Source of the DNA: Reyranella sp.
GTDB taxonomy: Bacteria; Pseudomonadota; Alphaproteobacteria; Reyranellales; Reyranellaceae
Length of the DNA stretch: 64,000 bases
NCBI RefSeq assembly: GCF_030651995.1
Contig: NZ_JAUSBN010000067.1
Span: forward strand, 1 to 64,000
Direction of reading: 5' to 3'
Of the stretch, positions 43,038-52,500 are shown piece after piece. The stretch's first letter is position 1; every line of letters begins with the position of its first letter. The notes beneath the pieces are model-generated. The model was given only the letters and a program-made list of their open reading frames with translations, did not search any database and was not told where the DNA came from. The position numbers and the translations under genes were made by a program.

Positions 43038-43127
43038 TTGTCATCCTGAGCGCAGCGAAGGATCTCGCGCCCGCAAAGGAGTGCTCTGATCGTTCCGTGA
43101 GGTCCTTCGCTGTGCTCAGGACGACAG
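43038..43127. repeat. REPIN-like paired inverted repeat, type A variant
   Basis: Left arm (43038-43065) starts TTGTCATCCTGAGCGCAGCG; right arm (43100-43127), reverse-complemented, starts CTGTCGTCCTGAGCACAGCG. They share CCTGAGC and CAGCGAAGGA, distinguishing this pair from the CCCGAGCG type. It fills the convergent gap between the phosphotriesterase-like and ThpR genes. Confidence 0.8.
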
Positions 43128-43137
43128 AAAGCAGGAG

Positions 43138-43683
43138 CTAAAACGTCAGCCGATACTCCGCTTCTGCCGTATAGATCGGCCCGCCGCGGCCGGTGCGGCT
43201 CGAATAAAGCGTGAAGTGCTCGGCGACCCACGGCTCCAGCCGGAAGGTGCCGTGGCTTGCCATGAACTGCGCGATGTGATGGCCGGTCTCGCCGCCGGCC
43301 GGGAAGCGCGCCAGGGTGACGTGCGGGCGGTACTTGCGGCGATCGACCTCGATGCCGCAATTGCGCGCGACCGTCGTCACCTTCTGCTGCAGCCAGTCGA
43401 GGCGCTCGCTGCGCTCCACCACGGCGACCAGCGCGCGCGGCTGCTTGCCGTTGCTGAACTGGTCGACGCCGGCGATCGCCACCGAAAACGGTGGCCCCGC
43501 GATGTCGGCCAACTCCTCTTCGAAGTCACGCTTCGGGCCGCCCTGGACCTCGCCCGCGAAGCACAGGGTGACATGCAGGTTCTCGGCCGGTACCCAGCGC
43601 GCATCGGGGACTCCCGATTGCAGCGCCAACAGGTCCTCCGCGATCTCGTCAGGGACGGGCAGAGCGACGAACAGACGCGGCAT
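43138..43683 (-). CDS. thpR: RNA 2',3'-cyclic phosphodiesterase
   Basis: A 181-residue member of the 2H phosphoesterase superfamily. Both catalytic HxTx motifs are present: HVTLCFAGE and HVTLARFPA. It opens RNA 2',3'-cyclic phosphates. ATG at 43683 gives the family start MPRLFVALPVPDEIAEDL. The start region overlaps the upstream esterase gene by 35 bp. Confidence 0.92.
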   Translation of the reverse strand: MPRLFVALPVPDEIAEDLLALQSGVPDARWVPAENLHVTLCFAGEVQGGPKRDFEEELADIAGPPFSVAIAGVDQFSNGKQPRALVAVVERSERLDWLQQKVTTVARNCGIEVDRRKYRPHVTLARFPAGGETGHHIAQFMASHGTFRLEPWVAEHFTLYSSRTGRGGPIYTAEAEYRLTF

Positions 43684-44368
43684 CGTCGAGATTCTTCGTA
43701 ACGAAAGGAAGGATACGCTCGACGATGACGTCGACGCCTTTGGCGTTGGGGTGGATGCCGTCGGGCTGGTTGAGGGCGGGATCCTGGGCCACGCCATCGA
43801 GGAAGAAGGGATAGAGCGGCACGCCGTGCTTGTCGGCCAGCCTCTGGTAGAGGCCGTCGAACTGCTTGACGTATTCCGGGCCGAAGTTGCGCGGCGCCAG
43901 CATGCCGACCAGCCAGACCGAGGTGCCGGCCTGCTTCAGCTTGCCGATGATGGCGTCGAGGTTCTTTTCGGTACTGGCGGGATCGAGGGCGCGCAGCATG
44001 TCGTTGCCGCCCAGCTCGACCAGCACGATGTCGGGCTTGTCGGCCAGCATCCAGTCGATGCGCTCGAGGCCGCCCATCGTCGTGTCCCCGGAGACGCCAT
44101 GATTGATGACGGTTACGTTGCGGCCCTTGTCCTTCAGCGCCGCCTGCAGGCGGTTGGGAAAGGCCTGGGCCGGGGCGAGGCCGTAGCCCGCGGCCAGGCT
44201 GTCGCCCAGGATCGCGAGCTTGACCGGCTCGGCCCCCGTTTGCCCGATTTGTGCATGGACCGTCGCGGGCGCCATTGAGGCCGCGAGGCACAGGATCAGC
44301 GCCACGAATGCCGCGATCCGTGAATTGACCGTCGCCGTAAAACCACCATATCGAGTTTGCAGTTTCAT
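43649..44368 (-). CDS. tesA: Arylesterase / TesA-type SGNH hydrolase
   Basis: A 239-residue exported GDSL-family hydrolase. Signal peptide (about 40 residues, ending HAQ), then LAILGDSLAAGYGLAP (block I), VSGDTT (II), LVELGGNDML (III) and the catalytic DGIHPN (V) are visible. TesA hydrolyses acyl thioesters and esters in the periplasm. It is divergent from ybbA-ybbP, the order found in many proteobacteria. Start at 44368; its 3' end overlaps thpR. Confidence 0.92.
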   Translation of the reverse strand: MKLQTRYGGFTATVNSRIAAFVALILCLAASMAPATVHAQIGQTGAEPVKLAILGDSLAAGYGLAPAQAFPNRLQAALKDKGRNVTVINHGVSGDTTMGGLERIDWMLADKPDIVLVELGGNDMLRALDPASTEKNLDAIIGKLKQAGTSVWLVGMLAPRNFGPEYVKQFDGLYQRLADKHGVPLYPFFLDGVAQDPALNQPDGIHPNAKGVDVIVERILPFVTKNLDDAASVRRSARP

Positions 44369-44392
44369 TCCTTGCCTGTCCCAGGAGCCCGC

Positions 44393-45115
44393 TTGGCCGA
44401 GCCGCTTCCCATCGCACAATTTCCGATCGTTCGCCTGACCGATGTGCATCTCGACATGGCGAGCGATGCCGGCACGGTCAATATCCTGCGTGGCATCACG
44501 CTGGACATCGCGGCCGGCGAGATTACGGCGGTGGTGGGGCCGTCGGGTGCCGGCAAGTCGAGCCTCATGATGGTGGCGGGCGGGCTGGAGCGGGCGACCT
44601 CCGGCAGGGTCGAGGTCGCCGGCAACGATCTCGGGCCCATGGGCGACGACGACCGGGCGCGGCTTCGGCGCGACCATATCGGCATCGTGTTCCAGGGCTT
44701 CCACCTCATCCCCACCATGACCGCCCACGAAAACGTGGCACTGCCGCTGGAATTCGCCGGTCGCTCCGATGCGTTCGGGCTCGCCGAGGCGGCGCTGAAG
44801 CGCGTCGGGCTCGGCCATCGCATCGGCCACTATCCGGCGCAGCTGTCCGGCGGCGAGCAGCAGCGCGTGGCGGTCGCCCGCGCCTTCGTCGGCCGGCCCA
44901 AGCTGATGCTGGCCGACGAGCCGACCGGCAATCTCGACGGCGCCACGGGCCGGCAGGTGATGGATCTCCTGTTCGAGGTCGCGCGCGCCGACAACACGAC
45001 GCTGATCCTGATCACGCACGATATGGGCCTCGCCGAGCGGTGTGACCGCGTGCTGCGCATCGCCGACGGCCTTCTGGTCGCGGACGATCGCCTGCGCGCG
45101 CTCGCCGCGCAGTGA
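44393..45115 (+). CDS. ybbA: ABC transporter ATPase YbbA
   Basis: A 240-residue ATPase of the LolD/MacB class. Walker A GPSGAGKSSL, signature LSGGEQQR, and Walker B LMLADEPTGNLDG are intact. With YbbP it forms a predicted transporter; the physiological substrate is not settled. I favour the TTG at 44393, which has AGGAG at 44383-44387. An ATG at 44357 would overlap the tesA start, with no comparable site. Confidence 0.85.
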   Translation: MAEPLPIAQFPIVRLTDVHLDMASDAGTVNILRGITLDIAAGEITAVVGPSGAGKSSLMMVAGGLERATSGRVEVAGNDLGPMGDDDRARLRRDHIGIVFQGFHLIPTMTAHENVALPLEFAGRSDAFGLAEAALKRVGLGHRIGHYPAQLSGGEQQRVAVARAFVGRPKLMLADEPTGNLDGATGRQVMDLLFEVARADNTTLILITHDMGLAERCDRVLRIADGLLVADDRLRALAAQ

Positions 45116-45125
45116 CGGTGTCCTC

Positions 45126-47645
45126 ATGAGCCTTGCCTTCCGCCTCGCGCGCCGCGAGATGCGCAGCGGCCTCGGCGGCTTTCGCCTGTTCATCGCCTGC
45201 CTGGCGCTGGGAGTCGGCGCGATCGCCGCGATCCTGTCGTTCAGCCGCGCCATCGAGGAAGGGCTGCGCGCCGACGCGCGCGAGATCCTGGGCGGCGACG
45301 TCGCGATCTCCCTGCTCTACCGCGAGGCGACGCCCGAGCAGATCGCCTTCATGCGCGAGCAGGGCGAGTTCGTGCGCTGGCTCGACAGCCGGGCCATGGC
45401 GCGACCGACCAAGCCCGACGGCCGCGCCACGCTGGTGCAGCTCAAGGCCGTCGAGCCGGCCTATCCGCTCTACGGCAAGGTCGAGATGGCCGATGGCGGC
45501 ACGCTCGCCAATGCGCTGGGCAAGCGGGACGGCATCTGGGGCGCCGCGGTCGAGGAAGCGGCGCTGCGCCGCATGAACATGGCGCCCGGCGACACGCTGA
45601 AGGTGGGTGACACGGCGGTCGAGGTGCGCGGCATCATCGCGCGCGAGCCCGACCGCGGCCTGAACGCCTTCGCGAGCCTGGGGCCGCGGCTGATGATCCC
45701 GCTCGACGCCGCCCTGGAATCGGGTCTCGTTCAGCCCGGCAGCCTGCTCACCTGGGAATACCGCCTGCGCCTGCCGCCCGGCCGCTCGGACCGGGCGGTC
45801 ATCACGGCGCTGAAGGCCCGCTTTCCCGATGCCGGCTGGCGGGTGAGGGGCCTCGACGATGCCGGTGGCGGCATCCGCTTCTGGCTCGACCGGCTGACGC
45901 AGTTCATCGGCCTGATCGGCCTCGCCTCGCTCCTGGTCGGCGGGGTCGGCGTGGGCAACGCCGTCTCGAGCTTCCTTGCCGCGCGGCTGCGCACCATCGC
46001 GACTCTGAAGTGCCTGGGCGCGCCCGAGCGGCTGGTCTTCACGACCTATTTCATCCAGCTCGCTGCCCTGGCGGCGCTGGGCGTCGGAATCGGCCTGGTG
46101 ATCGGCGCGGCCCTGCCGTTCGTGGCCCAGTCGGCAATCGCCGACGTGCTGCCGGTCCGGGCGCGGGTGGCGCTCTATGCCGGACCGCTGGCGACCGCCG
46201 CGGGATTTGGCCTGCTGATCTCGCTCCTGTTCGCCCTGGTGCCGCTGATGCGCGCCCGCAGCGTCTCGGCGGCGACGCTGATGCGCGGCGCCGTGGTCCA
46301 GCAGGGCGGCCGGCTGGCCTGGCGAGATGCGCTGGCGATCGCCGCCGTCGCGGTCGCGCTGGCGTCCTTCACGATCTTCACCGCCGACAGCCGCCGGATT
46401 GCGGCCTATTTCGTGGTGGGCTCGGTCGGCGCCTTCATCGCCTTTCCCCTCCTGGCGAAGCTGCTGATGTTCGGAGCCGCCCGGATCGGCAAGCCCAGGT
46501 TCGCCGCCCTGCGGCTGGCGCTCGCCAACCTGCACCGGCCAGGCGCGCCGACGCCGATCGTCATGCTCTCGCTCGGCCTCGGGCTCACCGTGCTGGTGGC
46601 GACGGCCCTGATCGAGGGCAATCTGCGACAACAGCTGACGCAGCGCATTCCCGGCGACGCCCCGGCCTTCTTCTTCGTCGACATCCAGTCGAGCCAGATG
46701 CCGGCCTTCGAGAAGGCCATTGCCGGCATTCCCGGCGCCGGACCGCTCGACAAGGTGCCGTCCTTGCGCGGGCGCATCGTCAAGATCGGCGGCAAGCCGG
46801 TCAGCGAGATCGCGGTGCCGTCCGATGCACGCTGGGCAGTCGAGGGCGATCGCGGGGTGACCTATTCGGCGACGCCGCCCGAGGGCTCCCGCCTCGTCGC
46901 CGGCGAATGGTGGCCGGCCGACTATCGCGGGCCCCAGCTCATCTCCTTCGACGAAAATCTGGCCAACCAGTTCGGCCTGAAGCTGGGCGACAGCATCACC
47001 GTGAACATCCTGGGGCGCGACATCGAGGCGAAGATCGCCTCGCTGCGGCGCATCGAATGGACCACGCTCTCCATCAACTTCGTGTTCGTCTATTCGCCCG
47101 GCACGCTCGACAAGGCGCCGCACACCTTCCTCGCGACGGTTAAATCGACGCCGGAGGCGGAGGAGGCGATCTTCAAGGCCGTCACCGACCAGTTCCCCAA
47201 TGTCACCGTGGTGCGCATCCGCGACGCCATCGAGACGGCGGCGGGCGTTCTGGGCAATATCGGGCTGGCCAGCCGGGTGATCGGCTTCCTCAGCATCCTG
47301 GCCGGCGTGCTCGTGCTGGCGGGGGCCATGCTCGCCACCCAGCGCCGCCGCGTCCACGAGGCTGTGGTGATGAAGGTGCTGGGCGCCACCCGGGCCCGCA
47401 TCGCCGGGACTTTCGCCTGGGAGTTCGCCTTCCTGGGCCTGGCCACCGCGGTGGCGGCTCTGGGGGTGGGGACTCTGGCCGCCTACCTGGTGGTGCGCCG
47501 GCTCATGAACCTCGAATGGACGTTCCTCCCGACCGTAGCGGTGGCGGTCGCCGTGGGCGCCATGGCGCTCACCCTGGCCTTCGGACTGGCGGGAACTTTG
47601 GCAGCATTGAGGCAACGCCCCCTGGCATTGCTGCGCAACGAATGA
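45126..47645 (+). CDS. ybbP: ABC transporter permease YbbP
   Basis: An 839-residue FtsX-family permease. Membrane helices flank large periplasmic sections: one after LFIACLALGVGAIAAI, a central group near residues 265-420, and three C-terminal helices after VIGFLSILAGVLVLAG. The ATG at 45126 is 10 bp after ybbA. YbbAP resembles MacB/LolCDE in topology. Confidence 0.9.
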   Translation: MSLAFRLARREMRSGLGGFRLFIACLALGVGAIAAILSFSRAIEEGLRADAREILGGDVAISLLYREATPEQIAFMREQGEFVRWLDSRAMARPTKPDGRATLVQLKAVEPAYPLYGKVEMADGGTLANALGKRDGIWGAAVEEAALRRMNMAPGDTLKVGDTAVEVRGIIAREPDRGLNAFASLGPRLMIPLDAALESGLVQPGSLLTWEYRLRLPPGRSDRAVITALKARFPDAGWRVRGLDDAGGGIRFWLDRLTQFIGLIGLASLLVGGVGVGNAVSSFLAARLRTIATLKCLGAPERLVFTTYFIQLAALAALGVGIGLVIGAALPFVAQSAIADVLPVRARVALYAGPLATAAGFGLLISLLFALVPLMRARSVSAATLMRGAVVQQGGRLAWRDALAIAAVAVALASFTIFTADSRRIAAYFVVGSVGAFIAFPLLAKLLMFGAARIGKPRFAALRLALANLHRPGAPTPIVMLSLGLGLTVLVATALIEGNLRQQLTQRIPGDAPAFFFVDIQSSQMPAFEKAIAGIPGAGPLDKVPSLRGRIVKIGGKPVSEIAVPSDARWAVEGDRGVTYSATPPEGSRLVAGEWWPADYRGPQLISFDENLANQFGLKLGDSITVNILGRDIEAKIASLRRIEWTTLSINFVFVYSPGTLDKAPHTFLATVKSTPEAEEAIFKAVTDQFPNVTVVRIRDAIETAAGVLGNIGLASRVIGFLSILAGVLVLAGAMLATQRRRVHEAVVMKVLGATRARIAGTFAWEFAFLGLATAVAALGVGTLAAYLVVRRLMNLEWTFLPTVAVAVAVGAMALTLAFGLAGTLAALRQRPLALLRNE

Positions 47646-47669
47646 CCTATTCGTTACAGGGTGCGGGTC

Positions 47670-47763
47670 AATTTGGGTTCTAGAACCGACTCTTGGCTAT
47701 TGATTCAGTCGCGCTGTAACCCCAAATTAGCCGTCGAAGGGGCTCGGCAAACGAGGCCCCCTT
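47670..47763 (+). ncRNA. Candidate ybhL leader RNA
   Basis: The gap before the BI-1 gene has two stable stem-loops. AATTTGGGTT (47670-47679) pairs with AACCCCAAATT (47718-47728). AAGGGGCTCG (47737-47746) pairs with CGAGGCCCCCTT (47752-47763), and GGAGG follows immediately at 47764-47768. A short hairpin directly before the ribosome-binding site of a BI-1 (ybhL) gene in an alphaproteobacterium matches the known ybhL motif in position. I did not verify the consensus. TTGGCT (47693-47698) and TGTAAC (47715-47720) might be a promoter. Confidence 0.45.
47676..47687. promoter_or_regulatory. Perfect palindrome upstream of the BI-1 gene
   Basis: GGTTCTAGAACC is a perfect 12-bp palindrome, followed by GA. 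The 14-bp GGTYCTAGAACCGA occurs again at 56924-56937, upstream of the SH3-domain gene. It could be an operator for a shared regulator. Confidence 0.35.
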
Positions 47764-47779
47764 GGAGGCTTGAAACCAG

Positions 47780-48529
47780 ATGGTAAATCCGAACTTCGGC
47801 ACCTTTAATCGCGCCGGCACCGTTGCCGACCAGGCGTCGTTCGATGTCGGTCTGCGCGCCCACATGGTGCGCGTGTACAACTACATGGCTTCGGGGCTCG
47901 CACTGTCGGGCATCGTGGCCTTCGGCCTGTTCAGCTCGCCGGAACTCGCGGGCATGTTCTTCCAGCTTCAGGCGGGACGCGTCGTCGGCCTGAACGTGCT
48001 GGGCTGGGTCGCGATCTTCGCTCCGCTCGGCCTGCTGCTGCTCGTCTCGTTCCGCGCCGCTCAGATGAGCACCGGGGCGGTACAGGCGGTCTACTGGACG
48101 GTCACGGCATTGATGGGTGTCAGCCTGTCGCTGCTGCTGTTCCGCTACACCGGCGCCAGCGTCGCGCGCACCTTCTTCGTGACGGCCGCCGCCTTCGCGT
48201 CGCTCAGCCTCTATGGCTACACGACGAAGCGGGACCTGACGGCGATGGGCAAGTTCCTGTTCATGGGCGTGATCGGCCTGATCCTGGCCGGCATCGTCAA
48301 CATGATCTGGCCGTCGGGCACGATGAGCTTCATCATCTCCGCCGCGGGCGTGCTGATCTTCTCGGGCCTGATCGCCTACGACACCCAGAGGATCAAGGAA
48401 CAGTACTCCGAGGCCTGGGGTACGGACATGGTCGAGAAGGTCGCCGTGTTCGGCGCTCTCAGCCTGTACCTGGACTTCGTGAACCTGTTCCAGTTCCTGA
48501 TGAGCTTCATGGGTCAGTCACGCGACTAA
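47780..48529 (+). CDS. Bax inhibitor-1/YccA-family membrane protein
   Basis: A 249-residue membrane protein of seven helices, with a hydrophilic N-terminus (MVNPNFGTFNRAGTVADQAS), the VYNYMASGLALSG start of the first helix, and the late IAYDTQRIKEQYSE motif. Members form calcium leak channels or modulate membrane proteases. It is preceded by a probable ybhL leader and ends at a clear terminator. Confidence 0.92.
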   Translation: MVNPNFGTFNRAGTVADQASFDVGLRAHMVRVYNYMASGLALSGIVAFGLFSSPELAGMFFQLQAGRVVGLNVLGWVAIFAPLGLLLLVSFRAAQMSTGAVQAVYWTVTALMGVSLSLLLFRYTGASVARTFFVTAAAFASLSLYGYTTKRDLTAMGKFLFMGVIGLILAGIVNMIWPSGTMSFIISAAGVLIFSGLIAYDTQRIKEQYSEAWGTDMVEKVAVFGALSLYLDFVNLFQFLMSFMGQSRD

Positions 48530-48560
48530 CCGACTGAACCTTCGATAAAATCGAAAAGGG

Positions 48561-48593
48561 CGCCCGGGTCGAAAGACCCGGGCGTTCTGCTTT
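48561..48593 (+). terminator. Intrinsic terminator after the BI-1 gene
   Basis: CGCCCGGGTC (48561-48570), a GAAA loop, and GACCCGGGCG (48575-48584) form a perfect 10-bp stem, followed by TTCTGCTTT. It lies 31 bp after the stop codon. Confidence 0.85.
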
Positions 48594-48617
48594 ATGGCGA
48601 CTGGTGGGGCGCCAAGA

Positions 48618-48645
48618 TTGCGCCGTCCGCGTGCGGCCCTATAAT
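48618..48645 (+). promoter_or_regulatory. Promoter of the HxlR regulator
   Basis: TTGCGC (48618-48623), 16-bp spacer and a consensus TATAAT (48640-48645). The ATG at 48652 is six bases after the -10, where transcription would begin, so the message could be leaderless. Confidence 0.55.
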
Positions 48646-48651
48646 TTCGGG

Positions 48652-49158
48652 ATGCGGCGCACTTCCTATGACCAGATGAATTGTTCGATCGCTTCGGCGC
48701 TCGATGTCGTCGGCGAGCCGTGGACGCTCCTCATCGTGCGCGATGCCTTCTACGGTGTGCGCCGCTTCGACGACTTCCAGGAGAATCTCGGCATCGCGCG
48801 CAACGTGCTTACCGCGAGGCTGAAGAAGCTCGTGGAGGCCGGGGTCTTCCGCAAGACCGCCTATCGCCAGCGCCCGTTGCGCCACGAGTATCGCCTCACC
48901 GAGAAGGGCGCCGCGCTGTTCACCGTGATCGTCGGGTTGAAGCAATGGGGTGACCGCTTCGGCACGGCCGCACGCGGCGGCAAGCCGATGGATCTGGTCG
49001 ATCGTGCCGACAACCGGCCGCTCGATCCGGTTCTGATCGACGCCGAAAGCGGCCGGCGCCTCGAACTGACCAACGTGCGCGCGGTGGCGGGACCGGGCGC
49101 CGACGAGAACACGCGCACCTTCTTCGAGCGCCTGGCGATCAACAGGACCGTGCGTTAA
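48652..49158 (+). CDS. HxlR-family transcriptional regulator
   Basis: A 168-residue winged-helix regulator. The N-terminal cysteine in SYDQMNCSIASALDVVGEPW and RRFDDFQENLGIARNVLTARLKKL match the HxlR family, often redox- or aldehyde-responsive. The C-terminal 60 residues form an extra domain. I use ATG 48652, although an in-frame upstream start at 48604 exists within the region before the promoter. No target gene is evident next to it. Confidence 0.88.
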   Translation: MRRTSYDQMNCSIASALDVVGEPWTLLIVRDAFYGVRRFDDFQENLGIARNVLTARLKKLVEAGVFRKTAYRQRPLRHEYRLTEKGAALFTVIVGLKQWGDRFGTAARGGKPMDLVDRADNRPLDPVLIDAESGRRLELTNVRAVAGPGADENTRTFFERLAINRTVR

Positions 49159-49172
49159 GCACCAAATAACAA

Positions 49173-49243
49173 CCCGTCGTCTCGACCGGAGCGCCCCTCG
49201 AGTACCCTCGGGGTAAACTCCGCGCGGAGTGGAGAGACGACGG
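49173..49243. repeat. Short type B inverted-repeat element
   Basis: A 71-bp element with perfect 10-bp ends CCGTCGTCTC (49174-49183) and GAGACGACGG (49234-49243), plus an inner CCCCTCGAGTACCCTCGGGG. It resembles a single folded copy of the longer type B pairs, and is followed by GGCTTTTAGTCTTTC. It fills the convergent gap between the HxlR and DUF4169 genes. Confidence 0.8.
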
Positions 49244-49249
49244 AGGCTT

Positions 49250-49438
49250 TTAGTCTTTCTTTTCCGGCTCCAGGCGCTTGCCGTCGATCAGACGCGCGGC
49301 GCGGTCGGCAGCGTCCCTGTCGGCGTCTTTCTCCGCGCGCGTGCGGCCGAAGCGGCGGCGGTTCGCGTCCGCTTCCGCTTCGCGTTCGCGTTTCGCCTTG
49401 TCCTTGCGCGTGCGTCGCAGGTTGACGATCTCGGCCAT
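49250..49438 (-). CDS. DUF4169 family small protein
   Basis: A 62-residue, highly basic and acidic protein beginning MAEIVNLRRTRKDKAKRE with NRRRFGRTRAEKDADRDAAD, as in DUF4169, a small alphaproteobacterial family without known function. It ends a few bases from a type B element. Confidence 0.85.
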   Translation of the reverse strand: MAEIVNLRRTRKDKAKREREAEADANRRRFGRTRAEKDADRDAADRAARLIDGKRLEPEKKD

Positions 49439-49505
49439 GGATTTCTCTATGCCGTGCCTGCAGGCGATGCGCTAGTCTCGGACTGCCGGACCGGGGAGCC
49501 CTGCC

Positions 49506-52500
49506 ATGACACCAACAACCCGCAAGCGTCTCCTGATCGGCGGCGGCGGCATCGTCGCGCTGCTGGTCGTGGCCCTCGTGGCCTTGCCCGCGCTGATCGA
49601 CGTCAATTCCTACAAGCCGCTGATCGTCTCGCAGGTGAAGGCGGCGACCGGACGCGACCTCGTGATCGACGGGCCGATCTCGCTGTCGCTGCTGCCGACG
49701 CCGACCGTCTCGGTGACGGGCGTGAAGTTCTTCAACGCGCCCGGCTCCAAGAACGCCAACATGGTCGAGGTGAAGTCGGTCACCGTGCGGCCGTCGCTGC
49801 TGGCCCTGCTGGGCGGCAGCATCGAGGTCAGCGAGGTGACGCTGGTCGAGCCCAAGATCGTGCTGGAGATCAATGCAGAGGGTAGGCCGAACTGGGAGTT
49901 CGCGCCCTCGGTGGCCGAAGCGAAGCCCGCCGCCGCCAAACCCAGTACGCCGCGGCCGCTGTCGCTCGGGCGGCTCACCATCGACAACGGCACGCTGATC
50001 TTCAGCGATTCCAAGGCGGGTCTCTCGGTCGTCGCCGAGAAGGCGAACTTCACCGCCTCGGTCGGCTCGATCGACGGTCCCTATTCGCTGGCGGGAGACG
50101 CCTCGGTCAACGGCGCGCCGCTCCGGCTCGACCTCGCGGTCGGCGCGCGCGGCAGCAACGGCCATACCGCCGACCTCGCCCTGCAGGCAGGCGGCGGCAA
50201 GCTCGGCTTCAAGGGCACGCTGAGCGAGCTGGGCGTCGCCGCGAAGATTTCCGGCGCGGCCTCCGCGTCGGCCGACTCTCTCACGACTTTCGTCGGCACG
50301 CTGGTCAGGCTCGCGGGCCAGCCCGAGCCCGTCCTGCCGCCGATCCTTGCCGGCAAGTTCAGCTTCGACGGCGGCGTCGACGTTTCGCAAACCGCGTTCG
50401 CGGCGCGCGACTTCAAGATGGCGCTGGGCCAGGACAACGGCTCGGGATCGCTTTCGGTTGTGCTGAAGCCCAGGCTCGCGGTCGAGGGCAGGATCGTCGT
50501 GCCGAAGCTCGACCTCGACCGGTGGCTGGCCGCGCTCCAGCAGCCCGCACCTGCCGCAACACCCGCTGCTCCGGCCGCTCCGCCGGCGAACGCACCGGCT
50601 GCGACGTCGCAAAGTCTCCTGGGGGATCTGACGGCCAAGCTCGCCTTCGAGATCGGCGAGGTGATCTACAACAAGCAGCCGGTCCGCAACGTCGTGCTCG
50701 ATATCGATGCCAGGGGCGGCGCCGTCGCGGTGCCGAAGCTCACGGCTACCTTGCCGGGCGACATGGTCCTGCAGGCGCAGTCGACCCTGACGGGCGACGC
50801 CGCGCGTCCGGGCGTCACCGGGCAGTTCAGCCTGGTCGGGCCCAAGCTGCGCGAAACGCTGTCCTGGCTCGCCGTCGACGTGTCGTCGGTGCCGCCGTCC
50901 AAGCTGCAGAAGCTCAGCCTGCGCGGCCGCATGTCCTCGACCGGCGGCAACGTCCAGGTGAGCGATGCCGTCTTCGAGCTCGACGACCTCAAGGGCAGCG
51001 GTGGCGTGACGGTCACCTTCACCGTGCCGCTGTCGATCGTGACCAGCGTCAGCCTCGACACGCTCGATCTCGATTCCTTCCTGGTCCCGGTCGCGGCGCG
51101 GCAGAAACCTGCTGCCAGTGCCTCCGCGCCGGCCTCGGCACCCGCCGTGGCCGGCCCCACGGTCGGGCTCAAGGCCAGGGTGGCCAGGCTCATCTATAAC
51201 AAGGAGACGATCCAGGGCGTCGATGTCGACGTGGCGCTGCAGGGAACCACGCTGCGGCTGAACGACGTCAAGGTTTCGAACCTGGGGGGCGGCCGTCTCG
51301 CGGTCCGCGGCACCGTGGCCAACTATTCGGCACCGCAGCCGAGGGCCGACATCGCCTTCAACTTCGAGGCGCCCGACATGAGCCGCGTGCTGAAGGTCGC
51401 CGGGACCACGGCGCCGGCCGATCTCGGGGCAGTGAGTGCGAGCGGCGGCGTCGCGGGTACGATCGAGCAGCTCACGCTGCGCGATCTGAACGTCAATGCC
51501 ATGGGCCAGAGCGTGAAGGCGACCGGCAGCCTGGCGCTTCCGGGCGCGTCGAGGGGGGCGCCGCAGTCGGCTGCCTACAAGGGCAACCTGGTGCTCAACG
51601 GCCAGGCGCTCGACGGATCGATCGACGCCCGCCTGAGCGGCCGCACGACGATCAATGCCGACCTGCGCGCGAATGTGCTCGACCTCGACCGGATCGGCGG
51701 CAGCGGCGGAGCGCCCGCGCGGCCGGCCGCGCGCGGCCAGGCGGCTTCCAGGCCGATCGACACGGCGCCGCTGCGCAGCATCGACGGCTCGCTGAAGCTG
51801 GCGGCCGGCACGCTGGTCAGCTCGCCGCTGCGGATCGGCAATGCCGACCTCGCGGCCTCGCTGAAGGATGGCATCCTGACGGTCCAGCACTTCAAGGGCT
51901 CGCTCTATGGCGGTTCGCTGGCGCTCGCGGGAACCGTCAACGCCACCCGGCCGGCGCTCTCCTTCGACTTCAAGGGCGACGCCAACAGCATCATCCTGGG
52001 CGAGATGCTGCGCAGCACCTCGGGCACCAACCAGTTCGGCAGCGCCATCAAGGTGACGGTCGACGGCAAGCTGAACGCCAACGGCATCACCCTGCGCGGC
52101 GGCGGTACGACCTCCGACCAGATCCGGGCCTCGATGGCGGGCGGCGCGCAGCTCGGCGGGCACATCTTCATCGGCGCCGACCGGGCTCTGCAGATGCTGG
52201 GCTCGATGGCGGCCGGCGCGGCCAGTACGGTGATCGACCAGACCCTGGGCAATGTGCTGGGCGCCGTCGGCCAGCGCGGGATGTCGCCCACCAGCATGCT
52301 GAACGCGATCTCGCTGGTGCTGAACCGCTTCGTCAATCACGACAGCCCGATCGGAGGGCAGATCGACATCGCGGGCGGCGTGCTCACCGACAAGGGCCTC
52401 ACCGTCCAGGGCAACCGCGCCACGGCGCGGATCTCCACGCGCACCAATCTCGGCGCCTCGACCACAGACACGACGGTCAACTTCTACATCGCCGAGGATG

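Noticed and set aside
45012-47615. 867-residue minus-strand open frame opposite ybbP
   Set aside because: It mirrors a clear FtsX-family gene, is rich in Arg, His, Gln and Glu without recognisable domains, and is an antisense product of high-GC codon usage.
49155-52340. 1061-residue minus-strand open frame opposite the AsmA gene
   Set aside because: Same reason: it has no family pattern, overlaps a convincing gene and a repeat element, and has no ribosome-binding site that fits.
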